Assembly: GCA_001801215.1 (NCBI GenBank)
Contig: MGXA01000081.1
Span: forward strand, 17,928-52,490
Length of the DNA stretch: 34,563 nt
Reading direction: 5' to 3'
Source of the DNA: Gallionellales bacterium RIFCSPLOWO2_02_FULL_59_110
Lineage (GTDB): Bacteria > Pseudomonadota > Gammaproteobacteria > Burkholderiales > Gallionellaceae
Shown: piece by piece, positions 20,479 through 28,497 of the stretch
How positions within the stretch are numbered: the first letter of the stretch is position 1
Layout: every line of letters begins with the position of its first letter
Position numbers and translations under genes: made by a program
Notes under the pieces: model-generated
Databases searched by the model: none
What the model saw: only the letters and a program-made list of their open reading frames with translations
What the model was told of the DNA's origin: nothing

Positions 20479-21060
20479 CGTTCTAAACTTCCCCGCGTAG
20501 ATGTCAGAAGTTAGCCTGGATTGCTGCCCTGTTGCCGCACTCTGGCCAATCCAATCGGCATGATCAAGCCAGCCAAATCGAATAAGCGTAATCTCTGGTT
20601 CGCAGTTTTGCGTAGAGAACTTTTCAAAATTGACCGCCAAGTAATACCCAGACTTACTCTTCTTGTCGTTCAGCGCTTCCTGTGCGTAGCTTCTGTTGCC
20701 AAAGATTTGAGCACGATGAGAGGATGTCTTAAGCTCAATGGAGAAAGCGTCATCCGGTACATAAACGATATCCTTGTCATTGGCTGCCTTTTCCCCTCGC
20801 CACTTCTTTGGGTGCCGTGCAGCGATCTCAAGTGGGATCAACTCATGAAGCAGTGCGCCCATAATCTGAGGTTTTGGAAAAATATCTTTTCCGATTTTGA
20901 AGCCGTGAGTACCAATTTCAGAGGTGAAGATAGAGCGCCAAGTATCAAGAACAACGTCAACTATCTCTTTGGGTTTTAGAGGGTGTTGAGAGATCAGCTT
21001 GTCTGTAACCGATGCCCACTTGTCGGGCGTAACGTTTTGATACGGTGATTGCAATGCCAT
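20461..21060 (-). CDS. ScaI-family type II restriction endonuclease
   Basis: A 199-residue endonuclease beginning [15 protein letters not shown], which matches the N terminus I know from ScaI-family enzymes. Further family segments are GFKIGKDIFPKPQIMGALLH, the PD-(D/E)xK-type catalytic core DDAFSIELKTSS (acidic residues and ELK lysine) and IRFGWLDHADWIGQSAATGQ. The family assignment is from memory of the alignment, not a search. The ATG overlaps the controller gene stop by one base (TAATG), and a GAGGGA ribosome site lies upstream. Expression with the controller protein fits the usual delay of restriction behind methylation. It converges on the methyltransferase. The recognition site is inferred to be AGTACT; one such site is visible at 9094-9099. 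Confidence 0.82.
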   Translation of the reverse strand: MALQSPYQNVTPDKWASVTDKLISQHPLKPKEIVDVVLDTWRSIFTSEIGTHGFKIGKDIFPKPQIMGALLHELIPLEIAARHPKKWRGEKAANDKDIVYVPDDAFSIELKTSSHRAQIFGNRSYAQEALNDKKSKSGYYLAVNFEKFSTQNCEPEITLIRFGWLDHADWIGQSAATGQQSRLTSDIYAGKFRTLYTKS

Positions 21061-21281
21061 TAGCAAATTCCCTCAAGAAGCTTACTCGGAGTCGTTTGCA
21101 AGGCATGTGCAATCTTGACAATATTATCAAGACTTACATTTCTCTCACCTCGCTCCACCGACCCAATGTATGTTCGATGCAAACCACTCGCTTCTGCGAG
21201 GCCTTCTTGCGATAAACCTCGACCAAGACGAATTTCTCTGACGCGCTGGCCAAAAAACTCTTTTTTAGTTACACGTGACAT
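21060..21281 (-). CDS. Restriction-modification controller protein (XRE-type helix-turn-helix)
   Basis: A 73-residue single-domain DNA-binding protein ([19 protein letters not shown]...). The Cro/CI-type helix-turn-helix is clear: [23 protein letters not shown], then [22 protein letters not shown]. Size, fold and its position directly ahead of, and overlapping, a restriction endonuclease gene match C proteins such as C.PvuII. Those proteins activate their own and the endonuclease promoter after a delay and may repress at high level. A dyad around a -10 element lies 30-45 bases upstream (separate entry). The only possible ribosome site is AAAGG, rather far (12 bases) from the ATG. Confidence 0.85.
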   Translation of the reverse strand: MSRVTKKEFFGQRVREIRLGRGLSQEGLAEASGLHRTYIGSVERGERNVSLDNIVKIAHALQTTPSKLLEGIC

Positions 21282-21310
21282 AGCTGGAGGATGCCTTTAT
21301 GATGACAATG

Positions 21311-21325
21311 AATCTACAGATTATA
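21311..21325 (-). promoter_or_regulatory. Putative controller-protein operator overlapping the C-gene -10 element
   Basis: On the minus strand TATAAT (21325-21320) overlaps the dyad AATC-TGTA-GATT (21322-21311). A matching -35 is poor (TGATTT at 21348-21343), as expected for a promoter that needs activation. A further hairpin, TCAGGG/CCCTGA (21346-21351 and 21357-21362), sits at the -35 side. That C protein binds here is inference. Confidence 0.4.
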
Positions 21326-21414
21326 AGTATCATCGCCAGGAGAAATCAGGGACGAACCCTGAGGTTTCCCCTCAAATTCATGTTCCATGGCAAGCCTTCC
21401 AAGCATGTTGATGG

Positions 21415-21446
21415 GAGCTATTTGGGGTCAGAGCTATTTGGGTTCA
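21415..21446 (+). repeat. Tandem 16-bp duplication
   Basis: GAGCTATTTGGGGTCA (21415-21430) is followed directly by GAGCTATTTGGGTTCA (21431-21446), one mismatch. GGGGTCAGAG phrases of this kind are often found beside REP-associated transposase genes, but none is present here. Confidence 0.75.
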
Positions 21447-21497
21447 GCATCGCCTTTTTTTGCCTAGTCGTGCCAAGCAATATCTCAAATAGCCAGC

Positions 21498-21516
21498 CGG
21501 TTACAAAATGTAACCG
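21498..21516. promoter_or_regulatory. Palindrome upstream of the BRO-N gene, copy 1
   Basis: CGGTTACA, AAA, TGTAACCG is an 8-bp perfect dyad 45 bases before the BRO-N start codon, followed by ACTGAAAC. It recurs with compensating changes inside the gene (21744-21766). The position suits an operator or mRNA hairpin; its function is inferred. Confidence 0.5.
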
Positions 21517-21561
21517 ACTGAAACATCCCGACCTGCCATCCATGAGCAAGGAGCCCTGACC

Positions 21562-22404
21562 ATGCAACCCCAGCCAGCCATCTTTGAAGAGCATGAAATC
21601 CGCCGTGTGTATGACGAGGCGACGGAAACCTGGTGGTTTTCGGTGGTGGACATTGTGCAGGTGCTCACGCAACAGCCGGATTACCAGACCGCCAGAAAAT
21701 ACTGGAACAAGCTGAAAGAGCGACTGGGCAAAGAAGGCAGTGAGTCGGTGACAAATTGTCACCGACTGAAATTGCCTGCCGCAGACGGCAAAAATTACCT
21801 TTCCGATGTCGCCACCGCCGAAACGCTATTGCGGCTGGTGCAGTCCGTGCCCAGCCCGAAGGCCGAGCCGATCAAGCTGTGGCTGGCGAAGGTGGGCTAC
21901 GAGCGGATGCAGGAGATGGCCGACCCCGCCCGTTCGCTGGATCGCGCCCGCGAGACCTGGCAGAAACACGGGCGCAGCGAGAAATGGATACAGCAGCGCA
22001 TGACCGGGCAGGAGACGCGCAACAAGCTGACCGATTATTGGGCGAACCACGACATCAAGGAGGGCGAGGAATACGCGATCCTCACCAATATCATCCATCA
22101 GGAGTGGGCCGAGGTGGACGTGAAGGCACACAAGACGATGAAGGGCTTAAAGTCGCAAAACCTGCGCGACCACATGAGCGAGGCGGAGCTGATTTTCACC
22201 GCGCTGGCGGAATTGTCCACGCGCCAGATCGCCGAGAGCACGGAAGCCACGGGTATGAACGAGAACGAGGCGGCGGCGAAAACTGGCGGCGGTATTGCCA
22301 AAAGAGCGCGGCTTGAACTGGAAGGCAAGACGGGCAAGAAGGTGATTTCGTCAGCAAATTATTTGCCTCCCGTCAGAAAGAAATTAGGGCGAAAAACACC
22401 ATGA
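21562..22404 (+). CDS. BRO-N domain protein, DinD-like
   Basis: A 280-residue protein. Residues 1-110 form a BRO-N domain (EEHEIRRVYDEATETWWFSVVDIVQVLTQ in two segments, then WNKLKERL and YLSDVATAETLLRLVQSVPS). The rest is the helical region found in DNA-damage-inducible protein D-like proteins (SLDRARETWQKHGRSEKWIQ, RDHMSEAELIFTALAELSTRQ). BRO-N is a DNA-binding fold spread by phages and mobile elements; DinD in E. coli is LexA-controlled and inhibits RecA filaments. The role here is unknown. An AAGGAG ribosome site lies 8 bases upstream. The stop overlaps by ATGA a short frame that is a broken copy of the amidase 5' end. GC content is higher than in the restriction genes beside it. Confidence 0.8.
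   Translation: MQPQPAIFEEHEIRRVYDEATETWWFSVVDIVQVLTQQPDYQTARKYWNKLKERLGKEGSESVTNCHRLKLPAADGKNYLSDVATAETLLRLVQSVPSPKAEPIKLWLAKVGYERMQEMADPARSLDRARETWQKHGRSEKWIQQRMTGQETRNKLTDYWANHDIKEGEEYAILTNIIHQEWAEVDVKAHKTMKGLKSQNLRDHMSEAELIFTALAELSTRQIAESTEATGMNENEAAAKTGGGIAKRARLELEGKTGKKVISSANYLPPVRKKLGRKTP
21744..21766. promoter_or_regulatory. Palindrome inside the BRO-N gene, copy 2
   Basis: GTCGGTGACAA, one central A, TTGTCACCGAC: 11-bp perfect arms within the BRO-N reading frame (coding for SVTNCHRL). It aligns base for base with copy 1 (21498-21516) except that one T-A pair has become G-C on both arms, and both copies are followed by ACTGAAA. Confidence 0.55.
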
Positions 22405-22535
22405 GTCCGCTGATGAAACCAACAGATACCTGCAACCGTGCCCGGCGAAATGATCACAACCGCCCGAATCGCGAGGGAAAGCTTTCAGCGCTGACTTTTG
22501 CGGTGAAGGAATTAAACGGGCCAGCGTCAAGCTAA
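22401..22535 (+). pseudogene. Truncated duplicate of the amidase gene 5' end
   Basis: A 44-codon frame (MSPLMKPTDTCNRARRNDHN...) whose DNA matches the beginning of the amidase gene at 23166: ATGAAACCA, GATACCTGCAA, GTGCCCGGCGA and GAGGGAAA-CTTTCA-CGCTGACTTTTGCGGT-AAGGA recur in the same order. Small deletions throw the middle out of frame, and similarity stops at about 22522. Nothing of the catalytic triad beyond the VKE lysine is present, so it is not functional. The ATG overlaps the BRO-N stop (ATGA). It is a relic of a segmental duplication or of an insertion that separated the two copies. Confidence 0.8.
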
Positions 22536-22699
22536 ATTGGGGCTGCCACGCCGAGGCCCATCTCCAGGATAATAAAAACAGGGGACAGCACTAAAAAGTC
22601 ATGCGAGAATCGGTGGCGATTCCGGTTGCAGAACATGAACCCTGCTGCCCCCTGCGAGGGGAGGAATTCCGGGAGTTTTGTGCTAATGAATCATTCGGG
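22536..22699. other. Non-coding scar region with a GGGGACAG-type phrase
   Basis: No gene recognised. It contains AAAACAGGGGACAGCAC (22575-22591), a phrase that in many proteobacteria flanks REP-associated tyrosine transposase genes, suggesting mobile-element debris. A plus-strand frame (22601-22849) has no known similarity and lies mostly opposite the small membrane protein gene. Confidence 0.3.
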
Positions 22700-22843
22700 C
22701 TAAATCTTCAAAGCGAGCGAGAAGACAACGGTCAATACACCCGCGATAGCAACCAGTGGAAGGAAGTAATGTCTGAATTGCGTCAACCTGTCTATCTCGA
22801 TAGCCAAGGCGGTGATGATGACGCCGATAATCGTAGTGGTCAT
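22700..22843 (-). CDS. Small two-helix membrane protein, 47 residues
   Basis: A minus-strand frame too short for common gene finders. It encodes MTTTIIGVIITALAIEIDRL, then TQFRHYFLP, then LVAIAGVLTVVFSLALKI and a TAG stop. Two hydrophobic helices flank a short polar loop with charged residues, so it is very probably an inner-membrane hairpin protein. A GAGG ribosome site lies 9 bases before the ATG, and a TGCTATAGG extended -10-like element lies about 20 bases before the ATG. I do not recognise a family; small membrane proteins of this shape include toxins of type I systems, holin-like proteins and regulators of membrane complexes. The overlapping plus-strand frame is charged and has no such coherent structure. 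Confidence 0.55.
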   Translation of the reverse strand: MTTTIIGVIITALAIEIDRLTQFRHYFLPLVAIAGVLTVVFSLALKI

Positions 22844-23165
22844 TTGTGAGTCCTCTATTGCCTATAGCAAAATTGCTTTCGGTTCCCTTATTTATTCGCC
22901 TTTGAACTTTTCTAAAAACGCCGACTTGTTGTGCCGGGATATTGATGTTTTGCCCCTCACAATGTCAAAGCCTGCGAGACGAACGGCCAAGCCTTTGGAT
23001 AACCGGCAGATTTGCGGGATGGACGGTCGATTTCCCGCATGAACGGTGTATATAAGACCTCGGTTCAAGCCATAGAGTTCACCGAAAATGTCAGAACTTA
23101 CCGCCTTTCGCGCCAACTGCTTTTTCCGGGATAATCCTGATACAACCCATCCAGCGAGCCTGCTT
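22844..23165. other. Gap before the amidase with a hairpin
   Basis: No confident gene. TGCGGGA (23013-23019) and TCCCGCA (23033-23039) form a 7-bp dyad, followed by TATATAAG at about 23049, a possible -10 for the amidase gene without a good -35. A 98-codon minus-strand frame (22892-23188) overlaps the amidase start and is unrecognised. An upstream in-frame ATG of the amidase lies at 23088. Confidence 0.4.
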
Positions 23166-24353
23166 ATGAAACCAGACGATACCTGCAATGCCTTTGTGCC
23201 CGGCGAGATAATTACGGTCGCCCCGAAGCGCGAGGGAAAACTTTCATCGCTGACTTTTGCGGTAAAGGAGCTTTACGATGTCGAAGGTTTCGTCACGGGA
23301 GCCGGCAATCCGCGCTGGAAAGACGCACACCTGGCGGCGCAGAAAACCGCGCCCGCCGTCGAAATGCTGTTGAACGAGGGCGCCACGCTGCTCGGCAAGA
23401 CCATTTCGGACGAGATGGCGTTTTCCCTCGACGGCGAGAATTTCCACTATGGCACCCCACTGAATACCAAATGCCCGAACAGGATTCCGGGCGGCTCTTC
23501 CAGCGGTTCGGCGGCGGCGGTCGCGGGTGGCCTGGTGGATTTCGCGCTGGGTACCGACACCGCCGGCTCGATGCGCATCCCTGCTTCGTATTGCGGCATC
23601 TACGGTTTCCGCCCGACGCATGGCGCCGTTTCGCTGCAAGGCGTGCACCCGATGGCGCCGAGCTTCGATACGGCCGGCTGGTTCGCCCGCACACCGGACA
23701 TGCTGGCAAGAGTGGGGGGCGTGCTGCTCGGCCGCGACATCCCGGAGTTCAAGGCCGACAAGTTCTTGATCGCACGCGACCTGTTCGACACTAAAAACCC
23801 AGACATCGCTGAAAAATACGACGCCTTCCTCCGCAGCCTGTCCGGGCTGCCTGTCGAAATCGTCGAGGTCGAACTGGGTAAACCGGATTTCACAACCTGG
23901 ATCGAAGCGCTGCGCAATATCCAGTGGTGGGAATTAAACCAGGCGCACGGCGCATGGGTGTCCCAAAATCTCGATGCCTTCGGTGCGGAAATCGGCGGCA
24001 GGCTGGAAAAGATTTCCGTTGTCACACGAGGCGAGATGGAGGAAGCGAGGCTGGCCAGGAAGCGGTTGACTGCGCAGATCGAAACTCTCATTTCCCCCGG
24101 CACCATCATTGTTTTTCCGACCGCTCCCGGCATTGCACCCTTAAAGGGTCGCTCCATAGACGAAGCGCGGGCATCGCGCCTCGGCACGATGCGGCATACC
24201 TGCATCGCCGCCGTGGCCGGGCTGCCGCAGGTCTCGATGCCGCTGCTGGAACAGGACGGCTGCCCGCTCGGCATATCCTTCATGGGTGCGCGAGGTCAGG
24301 ATGGCCAGCTTCTGGCGGCTGCCCGGATTCTCGGAAATGGCTTGCCGGGGTAA
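23166..24353 (+). CDS. Amidase signature family hydrolase
   Basis: A 395-residue cytoplasmic amidase with the Ser-cisSer-Lys triad: lysine in FAVKELYDVEG, serines in PGGSSSGSAAAVAGG, and GTDTAGSMRIPASYCGIYGFRPT. The middle and C-terminal regions are shorter than in GatA, so it is a stand-alone amidase rather than the transamidosome subunit. The substrate cannot be told; relatives act on aliphatic amides, allophanate and similar compounds. The start at 23166 (MKPDDTCNAF) is preferred because the duplicate copy at 22401 is conserved from the same codon; an in-frame ATG at 23088 would add 26 residues. Neither has a strong ribosome site. The next gene, a gamma carbonic anhydrase, starts 63 bases later and may be co-transcribed. 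Confidence 0.88.
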   Translation: MKPDDTCNAFVPGEIITVAPKREGKLSSLTFAVKELYDVEGFVTGAGNPRWKDAHLAAQKTAPAVEMLLNEGATLLGKTISDEMAFSLDGENFHYGTPLNTKCPNRIPGGSSSGSAAAVAGGLVDFALGTDTAGSMRIPASYCGIYGFRPTHGAVSLQGVHPMAPSFDTAGWFARTPDMLARVGGVLLGRDIPEFKADKFLIARDLFDTKNPDIAEKYDAFLRSLSGLPVEIVEVELGKPDFTTWIEALRNIQWWELNQAHGAWVSQNLDAFGAEIGGRLEKISVVTRGEMEEARLARKRLTAQIETLISPGTIIVFPTAPGIAPLKGRSIDEARASRLGTMRHTCIAAVAGLPQVSMPLLEQDGCPLGISFMGARGQDGQLLAAARILGNGLPG

Positions 24354-24416
24354 TGAACTTTCCGGGTTAAAATGCCACTTATCACAGAGCGAACCCAATT
24401 TATTGATGGAGCCCTT

Positions 24417-24953
24417 ATGCCTCTTGCCCCTTATCTCGACACCAAACCCGCTCTCGGCGCGCGTGTCTATGCCCATTCCTCCTGCCAGATCATCGGCGAT
24501 GTAACCATCGGCGACGACAGTTCGGTCTGGTGCAACACGGTATTGCGCGGCGATGTGAACCGCATCGTGATCGGAAAGGGCAGCAACGTGCAGGATCTCA
24601 CGATGGGGCATGTCACCCACAAATCGCCCGGCAAACCGGACGGTTCACCCTTGCTGATCGGCGACTATGTGACGGTCGGGCATTCCGCCGTTCTCCACGG
24701 CTGCACGATCGGCAACGAATGCCTGATCGGAATGGGCTCGGTCATCCTGGACGACGCCGTTATTCCAGACCGTGTCATGATCGGCGCAGGCAGCCTGGTT
24801 CCGCCGGGCAAGATGCTGGAGAGCGGGATGCTTTATGTGGGGAGGCCCGTCAAGGTCGTGCGCCCGCTGACACCCGAAGAAATTGCTAATCTGAGATACT
24901 CGGCAGAGCATTACATTCAGACAAAAAATAACTACTTGAATCATCAGGGGTAA
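24417..24953 (+). CDS. Gamma-class carbonic anhydrase family protein (YrdA/PaaY-like)
   Basis: A 178-residue left-handed beta-helix protein built of hexapeptide repeats (CQIIGDVTIGDDSSVW, then RIVIGKGSNVQD, then LIGDYVTVGHSAVLHG). The three zinc-binding histidines of the family are in place: one in DLTMGHVTH and two in VGHSAVLHG. Such trimers bind zinc or iron; some hydrate CO2, others have unclear roles. The start (MPLAPYLDTK) is set by GGAG five bases upstream; an ATG 45 bases earlier (24372) is a weaker option. Pairing with an amidase that would release ammonia, or with CO2-producing and CO2-fixing metabolism nearby, is suggestive only. Confidence 0.9.
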   Translation: MPLAPYLDTKPALGARVYAHSSCQIIGDVTIGDDSSVWCNTVLRGDVNRIVIGKGSNVQDLTMGHVTHKSPGKPDGSPLLIGDYVTVGHSAVLHGCTIGNECLIGMGSVILDDAVIPDRVMIGAGSLVPPGKMLESGMLYVGRPVKVVRPLTPEEIANLRYSAEHYIQTKNNYLNHQG

Positions 24954-25210
24954 ACATTCGGCATATGGTAGCTATGCAATTAACCCGATTGACCTGCGTC
25001 ATGGTTTGCCAGCGTAATTCCCGTTTATACTGCGACGGATCAAGTATTTAAAACATCCAGAGCGGATAGCCGGTCGGATTCCGGCATCCGCCCTGAAACA
25101 TGTATATTTTAGACAACACTATTCAGTACAATACGTACAACTATGCTAGCCGTCAGGATCGGCGTTTGCGGACGGCATGCCCCCAATTCTGTATATCTGA
25201 GGAGTAGCAA
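24954..25210 (+). promoter_or_regulatory. Intergenic region before the Kor operon, with a strong hairpin
   Basis: No gene seen. A long stem pairs GCGGAT (25062-25067) and GCCGG (25069-25073) with CCGGC (25081-25085) and ATCCGC (25086-25091); there is no T tract, so it may end the carbonic anhydrase transcript or lie in the kor leader. A second dyad is GCCGTC/GACGGC (25149-25154 and 25171-25176), just before the GAGGAG ribosome site of korA. Possible -10 boxes are TATACT (25026-25031) and TACAAT (near 25130), neither with a well-spaced -35. Confidence 0.4.
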
Positions 25211-26937
<1,727 letters not shown>

Positions 26938-26941
<4 letters not shown>

Positions 26942-27837
26942 ATGCGCCCCTTCAACCGCATACCCATTTCCATAAGGTCGAACTCAAGCCCAAGGATTAC
27001 AAGGACGAGGCCACACCTTCGTTCTGGTGCGCCGGCTGCGGCCACTACGGCGTGCTGACGGGACTGCTGCGCGCGCTTTCCGAAATCGGTGTCGACCCGA
27101 ATTTCCTGGTGAGCGTTTCGGGAATCGGCTGTTCCTCGCGCCTGCCCTACTTCGTCAATTCGTACAAGATGCACACGCTGCACGGTCGCGCCGGCCCGGT
27201 GGCGACCGGCGTGCATCTGGCGCGCCCCGATCTTGCCGTGGTGGTCAGCGGCGGCGATGGCGACGGCTTCTCCATCGGCGGCGGCCATATGCCGCACCTG
27301 GCGCGCAAGAATATCAACGTCACCTACATCCTGATGGACAACCATGTCTACGGGTTGACCAAGGGGCAATGCTCGCCCACTTCGCGCGAGGAGATGAAAG
27401 CCGCCGTCACCCCGTACGGCGGCATGGAAGAGCCGCTCGACCCGATCCTGTACATGCTCACCTATGGCGCGACCTATGTCGCCCAAGCCTTTGCCGGCAA
27501 CGCCAAGCTGGGGGCGCAACTCATCAAGGAGGGCATGGAGCACAAGGGCTTCGCCTTCATCAACCTGCTTTCCCAGTGCCCGTCATTCAACGAACTCGAC
27601 ACGGCGGTGGCCTTCAGGAACGCCTGCGACCAGGTCGATCCTGCCCACGACGTGAGCGACCTGGCTGCCGCAATGCAGGTAGTCAATGCGGCAAAGAAGG
27701 CATGCCGTATCCCGACCGGCCTGCTATACAGGACCGAGCGCCCCACCCTCGATCAGCGCATGGCCGAACTGGTCAAACGCGTCGGTGGGTACAAGGATTA
27801 CGACCTGAGAAAAATCATCGACCTCGCGCGCCCATAA
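26938..27837 (+). CDS. korB: 2-oxoacid:acceptor oxidoreductase, TPP-binding beta subunit
   Basis: The 299-residue catalytic partner of KorA. Cysteines C31 and C34 (FWCAGCGHYGVL) and C65 (GIGCSSRLP), with a later one, hold a [4Fe-4S] cluster. The TPP/Mg site is GGDGDGFSIGGGH (residues 105-117) with N135 in ILMDNHVYGLTKGQ. KorAB dimers oxidise 2-oxoglutarate to succinyl-CoA and pass electrons to a ferredoxin, or run in reverse in the reductive TCA cycle. No ferredoxin domain is fused, so electrons must leave to another protein, most simply to the iron-sulfur protein encoded 12 bases downstream. It starts inside the korA stop (ATGA), indicating translational coupling and a 1:1 ratio. Confidence 0.94.
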
Positions 27838-27849
27838 TAGAAAATTAAC

Positions 27850-28497
27850 ATGTCGATAACGACACATGAAAAAGGTCGGCCAGCCGCCCTGACCGTCAAC
27901 GGCCTTGCTATCGAGGCATCCACGGACATGACCCTGGTCGAGGCCGCCTGGCACGGCGGTGTGCCGCGCATAACCAACATCGGCTGCATGGAAGGCGTGT
28001 GCGGCTCCTGCCGCGTGATGCTGCGGCGCGGCAAGGAAGTATCGGTGGGCCTTGCCTGCCAGACCTTCGTCGAAGACGGCATCGAGGTTGTGTTCATGCC
28101 GCCGGCCTCGGTGCCCCAGCACCATTACGACATCGGCGACCTCAAGGACGGCTGGGACATCCATGCGCGCTTCCACAAGATTTTCCACGAAGCGGCGCGC
28201 TGCCGCCATTGCCACGGCTGCGTCGCGGCCTGCCCCAAGGGCATCAAGGTCGAGGACGGCGTGGCGCAGGCTGCGGCGGGACGCTACCGCGAGGCGGGAG
28301 AAACTTTTTTCGAATGCATCATGTGCGAACTGTGCGATGCCGCCTGCCCGGAGCTGATCGCCCCGGCACATGTGGGCCTGTTCAGCCGTCGCGTGACGGC
28401 ACACTTCCACCTGCGCCCGCCCAACCTGATCCACCGCCTGGAGGAGTTGCGCCAGGCGCGCACGGCCACACCACAGGATAAAAAAGACGATGAGTAA
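27850..28497 (+). CDS. SdhB/TfrB-like iron-sulfur protein with one [2Fe-2S] and two [4Fe-4S] motifs
   Basis: A soluble 215-residue electron carrier. The N-terminal half is a plant-type/SdhB-like [2Fe-2S] domain, with cysteines 46, 51 and 54 (CMEGVCGSC) and 70 (GLACQTF). The C-terminal half has two full ferredoxin motifs, C118-C121-C124-C128 (CRHCHGCVAACPKG) and C156-C159-C162-C166 (CIMCELCDAACPE). Succinate dehydrogenase iron-sulfur subunits have [2Fe-2S], [4Fe-4S] and [3Fe-4S]; two complete [4Fe-4S] motifs are more like the N-terminal part of methanogen thiol:fumarate reductase TfrB. It lacks the cysteine-rich CCG domains of TfrB/HdrB. No ribosome site is evident, and it overlaps the flavoprotein gene by eight bases. 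It is the obvious wire between KorAB and the two following subunits. Confidence 0.85.
   Translation: MSITTHEKGRPAALTVNGLAIEASTDMTLVEAAWHGGVPRITNIGCMEGVCGSCRVMLRRGKEVSVGLACQTFVEDGIEVVFMPPASVPQHHYDIGDLKDGWDIHARFHKIFHEAARCRHCHGCVAACPKGIKVEDGVAQAAAGRYREAGETFFECIMCELCDAACPELIAPAHVGLFSRRVTAHFHLRPPNLIHRLEELRQARTATPQDKKDDE

Noticed and set aside
21299..21559. An 86-codon plus-strand frame between the controller gene and the BRO-N gene
   Set aside because: It covers the putative controller promoter, a tandem duplication and the palindrome. The short VTKCNRLK similarity to the BRO-N protein comes from the shared palindrome only.
22601..22849. An 82-codon plus-strand frame opposite the small membrane protein
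   Set aside because: No recognisable domain or ribosome site; the minus-strand frame has a ribosome site and coherent membrane helices.
22892..23188. A 98-codon minus-strand frame upstream of and overlapping the amidase start
   Set aside because: Unrecognised, lacks a good ribosome site and overlaps both possible amidase starts. Kept only as a remark in the gap entry.
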